From positions 5,332,001 through 5,396,000 of the forward strand of contig JARUPY010000538.1 in the NCBI GenBank assembly GCA_029817715.1: DNA of 64,000 nt. Direction: 5' to 3'. The notes beneath the pieces were generated by a model, which had not been told where the DNA came from, ran no database searches, and saw only the letters and a list, made by a program, of their open reading frames with translations. Position numbers and translations under genes: made by a program. This stretch comes from Melastoma dodecandrum. Lineage: Eukaryota > Streptophyta > Magnoliopsida > Myrtales > Melastomataceae. Of the stretch, positions 1 through 11,817 are shown in pieces (the first letter of the stretch is position 1; each line of letters opens with the position of its first letter).

Positions 1-444
1 AAGGGATCCTCGGCCATCCTGAACTTCCCTCAGCTCGCCGACTCGCTCCCGAAGCCGGCCTCCAGCTCCCCTGGGGACGTGCAGGCTGCAGCCGCCAAGG
101 CCTCGACCATGCACCTCTTCGTCCCGCCATCGTCCTCCTCCTCCTCCTCATCCTCGTCATTAGCGTCCACAAGCTCGCCGGAGATCGTGTCGACCCCAGA
201 GGAGCTAGGGGAGATCGTGGAGCTCCCGAGCCTCGGGCCCTGGTACGAGTGGACGGGTCAGTCGTCATTCCTAAGGAACGACTTCGTGTTCGTGGAGTCG
301 GTCGACCCTTACAATTACCAGTTTGTAAGTCAGATGAGCCATGAGGGATATGATCACCTCGACGATAGCCTTAATGATCTCATCACTGTGCCAAACCATG
401 AGATTAGCCAAGGAGGATTCGAGACATTGCTGTGGGAACATTAA
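1..444 (+). CDS. DREB/ERF transcription factor, TINY-like, C-terminal part (5' end outside window)
   Basis: The frame is open from base 1, so the first ATG (79) is internal. The opening residues, with ILNFP and QAAAAKA, are the conserved tail of an AP2/ERF DNA-binding domain of the DREB type. Then come a serine run encoded by a TCC-rich tract (131-157), an acidic stretch (EELGEIVELPSL) and the C-terminal FETLLWEH, which resembles the [F/L]xxLLW ending of DREB A-4 (TINY-like) factors. Such proteins bind DRE/CRT or related GCC-type promoter elements in the nucleus, often in stress or hormone responses. The stop is TAA at 442-444. No intron is seen, as is usual for this subfamily. The subgroup is inferred from the C-terminus only. 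Confidence 0.85.
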   Translation, partial: KGSSAILNFPQLADSLPKPASSSPGDVQAAAAKASTMHLFVPPSSSSSSSSSSLASTSSPEIVSTPEELGEIVELPSLGPWYEWTGQSSFLRNDFVFVESVDPYNYQFVSQMSHEGYDHLDDSLNDLITVPNHEISQGGFETLLWEH

Positions 445-612
445 TATATTAATATTTCTCGAATCTTTATTAGACAAAAGCATTAAATCTTTAGAGCGAA
501 TAAAAAGAAGAAGAAGAACAAATAAGAGGGAGATCATCAACGTGTCCATTCTCTGTTTGTGTGTGTGTGTCCAATTCAATGTGGAATTAAATTAATATCT
601 CTTCCCCCCTCC

Positions 613-653
613 TTCTTCTTCTTCTTCTTCTTCTTCTTTCTTCTTCTTCTTCC
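613..653. repeat. (TTC)n microsatellite
   Basis: Near-perfect TTC/CTT trinucleotide run with one extra T, in the likely 3' flank of the ERF gene. Confidence 0.9.
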
Positions 654-934
654 CTTTTGCTTTTGGAACAATTTTCTATTTTTTTTCCCTCATTGTTTTT
701 TATTACATTGGGGCGGGGGGCGCTTCTTAATAATTTGGAGTGAGATTAAGAGATCAAATCTTGCTCTTAGTAAGAAGTACCTTTCTTTCTCCTCAAGTTC
801 CCTCATGTTCATTGTACCCCTCCTTTTCCTTTCCCCGTCTTTTCTTTTTAATTTCTTATTTCTTTTGTCTTTTCTTTTGGGCATCATGATAAAATCCAAT
901 GGTACAACCCCCTCATGGATGGTCAGACTCTTAA

Positions 935-961
935 TATCTCTCTCTCTCTCTCTTTCTCTTA
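935..961. repeat. (CT)n microsatellite
   Basis: Slightly interrupted CT dinucleotide run in pyrimidine-rich DNA. Confidence 0.85.
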
Positions 962-2360
962 CTCTTTTTTCTTCTTTTTTGGACAATTAATTTGCTTCTT
1001 AGCCGGCATTTTGTGTGTAAAATGTTTGTTTAAAAGGACAAATCGTGTCACTTTCTTGCTTCTCTTCTCATTCTTTCTTGTTATATATTAAAAAAGAAGA
1101 AGAGGAAGATGAAGCAAAAGGGATCATGGATGGCCTCGAGGAGGGTTTGTAGATAAATTATACAGGGCAGGGGGTGAGATTCTGTATTTAGCATGTTGTT
1201 ATCCCTAAATTAATATAACCATCGACCAGTCTTAAGACAATGATGTATCGGGTTGTGTGCATTTGACGATTGTGCGAGGGATATAGACCTACTTAAGTTG
1301 GTGATATCGTTCAAATTGGAATTGTTGCAGAGTGATCAGAATTCACCTGGTGTGATTGTTGTCGATAACAATGGCAAGTTTACTGACATGTTGATTAGCC
1401 ATTCCTGGTGGCGAGTTACATGTGATGCTGGTCGAGCGTGTCCCCACTAATGTAAGAAGATTTCACTCTGTTTTATGTAACGACATATAATCGGATAACT
1501 TATGATAGACCACTATTTTGAACAATATGTCTGCAAACAGACATTTTAATTAAATATGCGATAGGGTGTGTCGCGAAAGGAAACCATCCCCCTCCCCCCT
1601 CTTCTTCTTCCCCATCTTTCCCAATTATTCACGTTTCATGAAAATAAGTGTTACGACAATTAAAGCTCGGTACTTGGGACCGCAGCTTCGTGGACGCATG
1701 ATTACGGCTACGGTTGGCAATCGTGGATTGTGTGAATGTGGTCGCTAGTAAATTTGTCGACAGAATCGACAAAGGTCGGTGATATTCTTCCTATCGGAGA
1801 GAGCGTTGATGGGGTGAAGAAGGTGTCAATTTCTCAGGGGAGAATATGGGTATTTGATGTTATTCCCTGTTTCCGAGGACATTGATATTGAGCACCCTAA
1901 TCAGCCGTGATAATAGGATGGGGTGTTTCAAGCTCCTGTCGAAGGAGGGAAGGTGCGTACGTCTAGCATCAACGGCGAGAATATCTGACACCAGTGGCGG
2001 TAAAGTGATAACGGAATAAGAGGTGGGGAGAGAGACTCCTTGTATTCGCCAATGTCATTGCCGCTGCGGTTGCTAACTAAAACTAGGACGAGGTCCACCG
2101 AACAGCTAACTGTATGTCTGACGATGTTGATGGATGTTTCAGGAAGGTAAAGTACATGTTTATTTATATTACTGCGGTCATTTAATGCTAATAATGATAA
2201 ATGACTTGTAACTATTACATATTATAGCTGTTAATGTGCACTTAATGTCATGACCTTCTAACTAAAGTAATCGTCGAGTCATTAATCATCAATGTGGCCG
2301 TCATCATGGTGTGCATTGAAGTTCGTGTCTCTTTAGTTGTCATCGGTCGGCACGGACTCT

Positions 2361-2461
2361 GAACCAGCTTGTGACCTCGAGCGGTTTGCGTCTCCACCAA
2401 CTCACACCTTCGAGCAACTTGTGTCTCCGAGCAGCTTGAATACTTTGAGTAGCTTGTATCC
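2361..2461. repeat. Degenerate ~22-bp tandem repeat
   Basis: Four or five loose copies of a unit like GAGCAGCTTGTGTCTCC. Divergence is high and the function is unknown. Confidence 0.45.
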
Positions 2462-3216
2462 ATGTTTCTTCTATCTATTGTCCTCTACTTCCCCAGTAGA
2501 GGTCGTAGCCTGTTATACGTCACTATGCCAACACAAGAGTTCTCCATGTGCTGATTTTATCTACAGGTAGTATCGTCCTCTCGATTATTCTGGTCCTCTC
2601 AACTCGATCAAATACCTAAATTTTCTTAGAAAAAAATTTACCTAATTACTCCAACATTCTTCTTATTTTATCCAATTTCACACTCTCATGAACGAAGTTC
2701 GAATAGGCCCAAAATTAAGTTGACGTGTCAACAATACGTCGTTCGATACACGTTTCCTTCGTAATTACATATGCTTTGGGGTAGCGAAGGTTCTCGTTTG
2801 TGTACGCCTAATCCTTGAACCACAAACCACGTTCAACACATACACACACTATCGATTCTGGAATCGATGTATGAGAGAGAGACCAATAATTGACTAGGAC
2901 GGTGATGGAGGAAGAGAAACTTGCAAGACCCTGAGATCTGTCCTCTTCATTAGTCTATGTCATCTTCCTCTCTATCGACCAGCCGGGGACATCTAAACCT
3001 TACAATCGTTGAGAGTACGGCATGGGAAGTAGGAGGAGGAGGCCCAGCAACAACTCCATGGATCGAGTCGTGAATTGTCTACTTTCTCGTTAAGAAAAAA
3101 AAAATTGAAACAAGAAGCAACGACAGCTAGTGGTAATAAGATAACAAGAACCCAGCAAGAGTTTACAATTATTAGCCTCTCATAGGAAAAGGAAAAATAG
3201 AAAGAAAGAAAGAAAA

Positions 3217-3232
3217 CCCCCCCCCCCCCCCC
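3217..3232. repeat. Poly-C tract
   Basis: Sixteen consecutive C after a GAAA-rich stretch; length may be uncertain in assembly. Confidence 0.9.
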
Positions 3233-4934
3233 ACACCCCCCACACAAACACCAATTATTTATTTGGGGAGGCACTGTTGAGGTTGTCCTTACAGGGAGAC
3301 AAAATAGGGCGTGCCATAAATGACTCTAACCCCACTCTCCTCTCCTCCCAGTAGATTTTCCAACATGTGGCTTAGGGTTGTTCTTCCATTCCTTGCTAGT
3401 ACTATTTCCCTTTTTCTCTAATAACTTCTACATAAACAACAAATGAGTCCTCTCCCTCCCTCCCTTATCATAAACAACAGTTTTTTCGCCATTCCAATTA
3501 TATCGATGGATGTCTCAACATTTGCTTTTTCAAAGGCTGGGGGTTTAATTTTCACTGAGTTCGTGTTCCGAAAGCTAGTTCACGCGCCCTGCTAATTACT
3601 ACGTGGGTCGGATTGATAGTCGCGTTTAGAGACTCTCGTGTCTTGCGTGTAGATTATGTAGAAATTTTGCTGGGGCGATGATTGTGGTGTAGTCGAGGGA
3701 GGGAGGGAGGGGGGTTCCTGTGAGAAAATGGCAAAAGCGTTAGGACAACCTGACTGACTTACCAATGTTACGTAGTTGAATTATGACGAGAATAATAGAA
3801 TGTACGGAGCGAAACAATTCCGCGACTCAACGTGCCAAACGTTGGTAAATATATTATAACGCGGAGAACCTTACCAACATTACGAACAATCGGACGTTAA
3901 AAGCGTGGTTTACGTTTCGTTAATATTCTCCGATCGGGTTCGAATCAGATCAGTTGTGCATGAAATGGGACACGAAGAAACATAGTTTTACATACATGAA
4001 GCATTTAAAAGAGAAAAGGAAAATCTTGCGTGATTCTAGCAATTAATATTGAGTCGAGGGAGAAAGGGAAGACGAAGCCAAGTACATGAACTACATATTA
4101 TTCAATTTTTTCCTTCATGATTGATCGTGTCCACACGTAACAAACAGCGGGCCAAAAAATTAGGAAAACAAGAAACGTGGTGTTATTTGTCTCTAGAGGC
4201 GGCCGGCCTGTCGGATCTGAAGTAAAAAAAAAAAAAAGAAGCGTAAACGAACAGAAGTGAGATAGTCAATGCGTACTCATACATATTCTTATTCACTTTG
4301 GAATTAATGTGATGCCAAGTACGAATAACCAGGGGGGAGGATGCATTGATTGCTACGACAATGGCATTAACATATAAACCAAAAACATTCTCCTAATCTT
4401 GTCGGAACTAAAAAAAATGGGAAAAATCAGTCGTCGGCACGAGACGTTTACTTTATCATCGTGGGGATCATTGCCTTTGCTTTGATTTGAACATCATCGA
4501 AATTGATGGGACGTAACACGAACTAACACCCCCCGTAATTCATCAAATGGCTTCCTTAAGGCTAGAATAGAATTTTCACGGGGAAAACAAATAATTAAAA
4601 TCAAGAAATAACCGGAATTAATGCGGAAACCTCCTCAGTAAAACCACAGCCCGATGCACCACCAAAGCTTTCACTAAATCACCAATAAAATGGGTACACA
4701 AGTGTTCTTCTCAATCAAGAACTCATCTTGGTAATTATACGCTTAACAACACAAAGAATAAGGAGCTGAAATCAAGATTACAAAATATGGCAGTCTTGGA
4801 AACGGAGCGAAGTCACAAGCTAGAATACTCCAATAGCAATCTCCACCATTCAGAATACAGAATATTAAGTCAGAAATACTGTCTCAAAATTTCACAAAAC
4901 TCCAACGGTACGATCGGCGGCAACACTCGGATAA

Positions 4935-4939
4935 GTGAA
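4935..4939. repeat. Target-site duplication GTGAA (left)
   Basis: GTGAA abuts the left LTR and recurs at 10668-10672 right after the right LTR, giving the 5-bp duplication expected for gypsy integration. Confidence 0.9.
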
Positions 4940-5494
4940 TGTTACGTAAGAAATCAGAAGCCAACACTACGACCAAGCTACCTATAGCAGTATTGACAGC
5001 AGAAAACCAGCAAATAGCGCAGAGAATACTATTTCATCAGCCAACACGTCCAACAACACTCGATTTCCCACACAACACCTTCATTAACCTCCGACAGCAC
5101 AAGCCAACAACAAACATCACCCGATCGTCACCCCAGACTTCCAACCCACCACCCTCTCCAGTCCCCGGAAAACTAACTCCACCTCCGTCGACGTCAGTCT
5201 AACTTTATACTACAGACTTGGGCTGGGTTGGCCCTTACACAAACCCATTCGACACCCGACCCACTACACTATAACCCGACCCGATCCAACACTTAAAACT
5301 TAACAGATTATAACGGCCTCCTTTTCACCGCCTCCCGAATCCCCACTTCTGTCTTCTTTTCTTCTGCAATAGAGTCCTACCGTTGCTGCTTCCAACTATC
5401 TTCCTCCACCTTCCTGCATTCTTCCTTTCCCCCAGCTGCTCTCCACTTTGTTCCTCCATTCCCAACTCTATTTGCAGAGTTTTCCTTCGTATCA
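4940..5494 (-). repeat. 3' LTR of chromovirus element
   Basis: 555 bp, from TGTTACG to GTATCA on the plus strand, matching 10110-10667. The pol stop codon (5492-5494) overlaps the inner edge of this LTR. Confidence 0.93.
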
Positions 5495-8400
5495 AGCGTC
5501 CCCTCTGAAAGTACACTTGTCCTCAAGTGTACAACCGGGATAGGTGTTCTGCAAATCAAAAAGAAATTCCCACGTTGCATCTTCTTCTGGTTCTCCCTCC
5601 CATTGCACCAGCACTTTAGTCGCAGCTCGATTTCCCCTCTTAACCATCTGCCTAGCCAAGATAGCGACTGGTTTCCTTTGCCGAGGTTCACAAAACTCGG
5701 GTAAGACAGAGGAAATTCAATCCACATCCGAGACACTACGCCTTAGCTTCAAAACATGGAAGGTGGGATGTATTTCAGATCCCACTGGTAGCTCCAATCT
5801 ATAAGCCACCTTGCCAATTCGACCTAGTACTTTGTAAGGTCCATAAAACAGCGGAGATAGCTTGTGGTAGCTTCTCCTCAACACCGACTGCTGTCTATAA
5901 GGCCTTAACTTCACATATACCCAATCCCCAATGGCAAACTCTCTGTCTGTACGATGCTTATCAGCTTGTTGCTTCATGCAATGCTGTGCTCTATCCAGCT
6001 GGAATCGCAACACCCCTATCATCCCTTCTCGGTCCCTCAATTCACGGTCCACTGCTGGTAAGACCTGATCATGTGGAAGGTAAGGAATGTGTATTGGCGG
6101 AGGGTATCCAAATAAAGCCTCAAATGGGCTCATCTGGATGGTGGTGTGGTAGGTACTATTGTATCACCATTCGGCTAATGATAGCCACCTTCCCCACTCT
6201 TTTGGACAATCCCCAACCATGCATCTGAGATATGTTTCCAAGCATCGATTCAACACCTCCGTTTGTCCATCGCTTTGGGGATGATAGGCCGTAGACATAT
6301 GTAACTCTACTCCCTGCAATGACATCAACTCCCTCCAGAATTTATTCAAAAAAACTATATCCCGATCACTTACTATGGTAGCTGGCAACCCATGCAGTTT
6401 AAAGATGTTGTCCAAAAAGAGTTGAACCACCACTTTAGCCGAAAAGGGGTGATGCAGAGCTATGAAATGGCCGTACTTACTCAGTCGATCTACGACCACC
6501 AAAATGCTATCTTTTCCCGAGACAATGGCAGTCCCTCTATGAAATCCATGGAAATGTCCCTCCATACCTCATTGGGTATTGGTAACGGTTGAAGTAGCCC
6601 AGGTGAAGCTGTATGATCAGCATTTCAGGCAAGTTTTACACCCCCTTACAAACTGTCTAATATCCCTCTCCATACCTTGCCAGAAGAACAAGCTCATGAC
6701 TCTTTTACAAGTTGCAAACACGCCAGAATGTCCTCTCGTGGGGCTGCTATGAAACAATTGAATTATTTTCTTTTTGAGCTCCTTATTATTCCCAACCACC
6801 AGTTTAGAACCTCTCTTCAATAGATTTTGCTGCCATTGATACTTCGACTTGTTCTGTTCCCCTCCCTTAAGTTTGTCAATCACAGCAGCCCATTTTGCAT
6901 CAGATATCCAACTATCCTTTACCTCATCCAATAGTGTCGGTGAATATTCTCGAGTGAGCAAAGAGAACAACTCGGGACCCTGAATTCTAGATAAGGCATC
7001 CGCAGCTGCGTTTTCTCGTCCCTTCTTATAGACAATCTCGTAGTCATACCCCATCAATTTGACTAACCATTTGAATTGATTCTCCGTGTGTAGCCTTTGC
7101 TCCAGTAAATACTTCAAGCTCATGTGGTCTGTCCAGATAATGAAATGTCTCCCTATTAGGTAGTGGTGCCATTTCCTCACCGCAAAGACAACTGAGTAGA
7201 GCTCCTTTTCATATACAGACAAGCCATAATGTCATTGGTTTAAGTGTTTGCTAATATAAGTAATCGGGTGATTTCTCTGCATTAACACAGCTCCAATGCC
7301 TACCTCGCAAGCGTCTGTCTCCACTGTGAAAGTCTGCTTGACATCTGGAAGAGGCAAGACAGGCGCAGAGCTGAGCAGCTGCTTTAATTGCTCAAACGCC
7401 TCCTGAGCCTGCGAATTCCAACGAAATGCTTCTTTTCTCAACAGGTCGGTTAGTGGCCTACTGAGTACACGATACCCTTTCATAAACCTCCGGTAATAGC
7501 CATTCAAACCGAGAAACCCCCGCAACTGCTTCACTGTCTTAGGGGTTGGCCAATCTTGAACCGCCTGCACTTTGGCCGTGTCTGTAGAAACCCCCTCTAC
7601 TCCGATAAAATGGCTAAGGTATTCTACGCGTGGACTTCCAAAAGCACATTTTGACCGTTTGGCGAATAAGGTGTGCTCTCTTAGGATTGACAATGTCATC
7701 TACAAATGAAAAGCATGTTCTCCCTGTGTCTTGCTGTACACCAATATCTCGTCAAAGAAAACAAGAATAAATCTCCGCAGATAAGGCCTGAAGATAGTGT
7801 TCATGAGCCCCTAAAACGTTGATGGTGCGTTGGTCAAACCAAACGGCATCACCAAGAACTCGTAGTGGCCGTCGTGAGTTCTAAAGGCAGTCTTATGTAT
7901 TTCTTGTGGGGCCATTCTGATTTGATGGTATCCCGCCCTCAAATCTATCTTCGAAAAGATAGTAGCTCCAAACAATTCGTCTAATAATTCTTCTATGATT
8001 GGTATAGGATATTTATCTTTTACTGTGATGGCATTCAACTCTCTGTAATCAGCGCATAGTCTCCAAGTTCCATCCTTCTTCTTAACCAAGACGACTGGAG
8101 AAGAAAATGAACTTCGGCTCGGTTGTATCACTCCAGCATTCAGCAGCTCTTGAATCATGCGCTCAATCACATTCTTCTGGGAAGCAGAATGCCTGTAGTT
8201 TCGGACATTAACCCCCTGTACCCCCTCCTTCAACTGAATAAGATGGTCATGTCCCCTAAAAGGAGGCAAGCCCTTTGGTTCTTGGAATATGTCCTCAAAC
8301 GAACTCAACACTTCAGTCCAGCTGGTATGCTCTTCCTCACCATCCAGAACACAGCACTGTGATGACAAGTCAGCCGACTTTTCCCTCTTTACCTCCCCCA

Positions 8401-10077
8401 GCAGCAGACAAAAACTGTGACTACCCTGTTCTTGAACTTTCTTCCCTTGGCTGTCAATTATAGTATTTTGCTGTCATTTACCCTTCCATTGCCTACCAAC
8501 TTCACTTCCTTCTGGTTCTAGCTAAACCTCATCACAGATTCTTGAAAATTCCAGGTAATATCTCCCAGTTTTGCCAACCACCTTACTCCTAAGACCATTT
8601 CGCAACCTCCCAAGGCGATCACATAAAAATCAGCCATAAAACTATGATTCTATAGGTCCCATTCAAACCCCTTCAACATGGTGGTACAGTAAAGATTTCT
8701 TCCATCTGCAACCATATTCTTAACAAGAGCAAGAGGGACAGTGGCCAAATTCATGCCTTTGACTACCCCACAATCCAAGAAATTGTGAGTGCTTCCGGAA
8801 TCAATCAATACATTCAAACTCCTTTTCCTGAAATATCCTTCCACCTTCATGGTTCTCACCTCTGTTCCTCCCTCTTCTCCTTTAATAGCGTGCATAGTAA
8901 CAGTAATCTCCTCATCTTTCGCTGTCATTCGATCCAAGTTGATTTCTCCCTTCTTACGCTCTTCGGCATCCTCCTGTTCTTCCTCTACTAACAAGGAGAA
9001 GAATTGTCGTTTATTACACCTGTGTGACCGAAAAAACGGCTCATTACATCCGAAACAGTGGCCCTTCAGCCTCCTCTCCTCGATTTCTTCTTGTTTCAGA
9101 CGCCTCCTAATCTGCTGCACATTCCTACTATCTCCACCAACTGCAATCCCTCGGTTATCTCCACTTCTATAAGAGTTGCCCAGTAACCCAGTATTTTTCA
9201 TTGGTCCCACGTTAGTCGGTACAGAAGCAGCAGATCCCTCCCTCATTCCCACTTCCCTCTCTCCTATCCTGCTAGTAAATCGAAGAGGACGGATACCATG
9301 TCCTGCTTCCAGAATGGGAGTGTCTTGACTCAAAATTCGGGCATTTGCTTGGGCACTGAGTAAGTCCACAGGCCTAAGTAATCATAATGTGCTCCTGTAC
9401 TCCTCCTTCAGCCCGTTGATGAACAGACTCACTTGAAATTGTATCGGAAGATCAGTCTTCTCAAGGACCCTTCTCAAGCACGCGTCAAATTCGGTCATGT
9501 AGGAATATAAATTTTCCAACCTTCCTTCTTGTTTCAAGTTCTTCATTTTGCCCATTGGATCTTCGAATACTTCAGTTCCGAACCTACGATTAAGAGCGGC
9601 CACGTGTTCCTCCCAATGCAAAGGCGTCCCAATGCTTCTGTTTCTTATATGCGTATAATGCCACTGCAAAGCGCCTCCGTACATGTAAAGCGAGGCCAAT
9701 TTAACCTTCTTTTCCTCCGGCACCCCTTCTAATTCGAAGTAACGCTAGCACTTGTACAGCCAGTCCTCTAAATCGGTTCCATCAAAGTCGGGAAACTCGA
9801 TTTTGGGCATAACGAACGTAACAGGTCTCTTACTGTTCACCTCACCCTCCCTCTCTATGGACCTCTTTGTGACTCCCTTTTCCAGCATCGCAGACCCGGA
9901 ATCCCTCCTTTTATCCAACTCTAAAAGCTGGGATTGCATTTCAGTCAACTGGCACATAGTATGCGTCTGCATCTCCTTCATCTGTGTCGTCATCAACTCC
10001 ATACGCTGCATCATTTCACTCAACACTGAACTCATGGCCTCCTGGTCCTTCTTCAGCTCCTCGTAATGCGTCTCCAT
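5492..10077 (-). pseudogene. Decayed gag-pol polyprotein with chromodomain
   Basis: It starts at ATG 10077 and ends at TGA 5492. Order on the minus strand: gag with an N-terminal coiled coil (about 10077-9390); zinc knuckle C-x2-C-x4-H-type near 9030; protease with IDSGSTHNF near 8800; RT (about 8250-7700); RNase H; integrase with an H/C zinc site (about 6700-6620) and HPQSDGQTE near 6270; a chromodomain with LVQWEGEPEEDATWE (about 5600-5550). Breaks: stops at 9745, 9382, 8650, 7811, 7700, 7232, 6617, 6164 and 5717, and frame changes near 6630 and 6510. The second aspartate of the RT active site (YxDD-type) is Glu (7748-7750). The element cannot encode its own mobility. Confidence 0.9.
5495..5510 (-). 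other. Polypurine tract of chromovirus element
   Basis: On the minus strand this reads as a purine-rich AGAGGGGA segment immediately before the 3' LTR. It is the usual site of plus-strand priming. Confidence 0.75.
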
Positions 10078-10090
10078 CTCCCTTTCTCAG

Positions 10091-10107
10091 TCCGAAGCTC
10101 TGATATA
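10091..10107 (-). other. Primer-binding site of chromovirus element
   Basis: The minus strand reads TATCAGAGCTTCGGA directly inside the 5' LTR. It resembles the TGGTATCAGAGC site complementary to initiator tRNA-Met in many plant LTR elements. Confidence 0.75.
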
Positions 10108-10109
10108 CT

Positions 10110-10667
10110 TGTTACGTAAGAAATCAGAAGCCAACACTACGACCAAGCTACCTACAGCAGTATTGACAGCAGAAAACCAGCAAATAGCGCAGAGAATATT
10201 ATTTCATCAGCCAACACGTCCAACAACACCCGATTTCCCACGCAACACCTTCGTTAACCTCCACAGCACAAGCCAACAACAAACATCACCCGATCGTCAC
10301 CCCAGACCTCCAACCCACCACCCTCTGCAGTCCCCGGAAAACTAACTAACTCCACCTCCGTCGACTTTAGTCTAACTTTATACTACCGACTTGGGCTGGG
10401 TTGGCCCTTACACAAACCCATTCGACACCCGACCCACTACACTATAACCCGACCCGGTCTAACACTTAAAACTTAACAGATTATAACGGCCTCTTTTTCT
10501 CCGCCTCCCGAATCTCCACTTCTGTCTTCTTTTCCTCTGCAATAGAGTCCTACCGCTGCTGCTTCCAACTAGCTTCCTCCACCTTCCTGCATTCTTCCTT
10601 TCCCCCAGCTGCTCTCAACTTTGTTCCTCCATTCCCAACTCTATTTGCAGAGTTTGCCTTCGTATCA
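10110..10667 (-). repeat. 5' LTR of chromovirus element
   Basis: 558 bp, the partner of 4940-5494. It would carry the promoter for the minus-strand transcript. Confidence 0.93.
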
Positions 10668-10672
10668 GTGAA
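10668..10672. repeat. Target-site duplication GTGAA (right)
   Basis: Matches 4935-4939. Confidence 0.9.
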
Positions 10673-11812
10673 CGTCGCGCAGGCCGAAACTTGGCTGCGG
10701 CGGAATCCGAGTTTACTTCTATTCTTCGACCATCTCCCTTCACTCTTGCTGTGTTTTTCTTATATTGTGTCTTCTGATGATAACCCTAAATGACCCTAAA
10801 GAAATGGTGGGCTTCGGGCTTCACCCGTGCACGGTAACACGGGCTTGGACCACTCTTGCAAATAGGAGAGAACAACCCAACAGAAATCACTAAGTGCAGA
10901 AGTCGTTTAATCACGACAGAGGGGGAGTCCTTGGAAGTTTACTCCCCGATAATCTAGCAATGATTTCAGCCAAATAATTCTGCACATGATAATGTTGATT
11001 TTATGAACAAAAACGAGTCAAAAGAAAGGCAGTGGCGATCTCCGTTACAACGTCCTGGAGTTGGCCTAGGGAGGGAAGCCAGTCGCGGGCATTCTCTTCT
11101 CTGGTCGGCTTTAATGCACGCGGGTCACGTTTCTACGTGTAGCTTTATAGGACGGTGAGGATCCCGGGAGAGGAAAAGGAACGCATCTGCAATGAGTTCG
11201 GTCCGGAAGATTGTGCGAGGAGCTGGAGCCTCGGGGGGCAACGGCAGAAGGGAACAAGAAAGAACTCGAATCTGTCGGCCGCGGCCTTTCTACGAATAAT
11301 AATAATAATTCGAGTTGGATTTGATATTGCGGGGCATTTCAACTCTCGAGTCGGGAGGATGATGCTATGCCATGATCGGTCATTTCTCACCTTTATCCCT
11401 AAATACTTAATTCTACGAGAAAATATATCTATCTATCTACCCATAAAGTGTGAAAAGAGATGCCCGCGTGCCACGGTTCATTTGTTGTACCGATCAAATA
11501 GAAATTAGAGTTGTTTAAAAGATGGAAATGGAAAGCGTGGAGTGACCCAACATTCGGCCTCCTGAAAAGCAAAATAACTGAGAAGAGAAACCCTAAATTT
11601 TGGGGGGGAGGTTGGTTCCATTGGCCACCGTCCAATTCCAATCACGGAAAACAAAACATGAGAAAGAGGAGGGGAGATGGTCGTACATTTCCCCCCTTTT
11701 TTCTGATTTTTTTTGGAGGGTAAAAAGAGAAGAGAATTATTCGTGTTTTAAATGTGAGGTTGACAGAGCACGCAACGATGCGACAAACAATGTCAAGAGG
11801 ACAGACATCAAA
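10673..11812. other. Intergenic DNA between two retrotransposons
   Basis: No recognisable gene. It contains a short AAT run near 11295-11309 and G/T-rich tracts. ORFs of up to 117 codons here show no family resemblance. Confidence 0.55.
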
Positions 11813-11817
11813 CAACA
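11813..11817. repeat. Target-site duplication CAACA (left)
   Basis: Repeated at 24979-24983 immediately after the right LTR of the 13.2-kb element. Confidence 0.9.

Larger units (their letters stand above)
445..4934. other. Intergenic DNA downstream of the ERF gene; no gene recognised
   Basis: AT-rich sequence with only short, uninformative ORFs. The first few hundred bases probably include the 3' UTR of the ERF gene. It holds several microsatellites and a C-run. About 4520-4934, read on the minus strand, vaguely resembles the R/U5 part of a copia LTR, but no second copy or terminus is visible, so I leave it unassigned. Confidence 0.6.
4940..10667 (-). mobile_element. Ty3/gypsy chromovirus-type LTR retrotransposon (Reina-like), complete but decayed
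   Basis: A 5.7-kb element in minus orientation. Two direct LTRs (4940-5494 and 10110-10667) begin TG and end CA and are flanked by GTGAA. The PBS lies inside the right LTR and the PPT inside the left one, which fixes the orientation. The inside encodes gag, protease, RT, RNase H, integrase and a C-terminal chromodomain in one degraded frame. Short LTRs, total length and the chromodomain fit the Reina clade; that assignment is by memory of clade features. The LTRs differ at about 20 positions plus two small indels by eye (3-4%), so the insertion is not recent. Confidence 0.93.

Noticed and set aside
559..990. 143-codon ORF downstream of the ERF gene
   Set aside because: Encoded by TTC and CT microsatellites and T-rich DNA; it is low complexity.
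4520..4934. Possible copia LTR remnant left of the chromovirus
   Set aside because: Only a vague similarity to LTR R/U5 sequence; no second copy, PBS or TSD seen.
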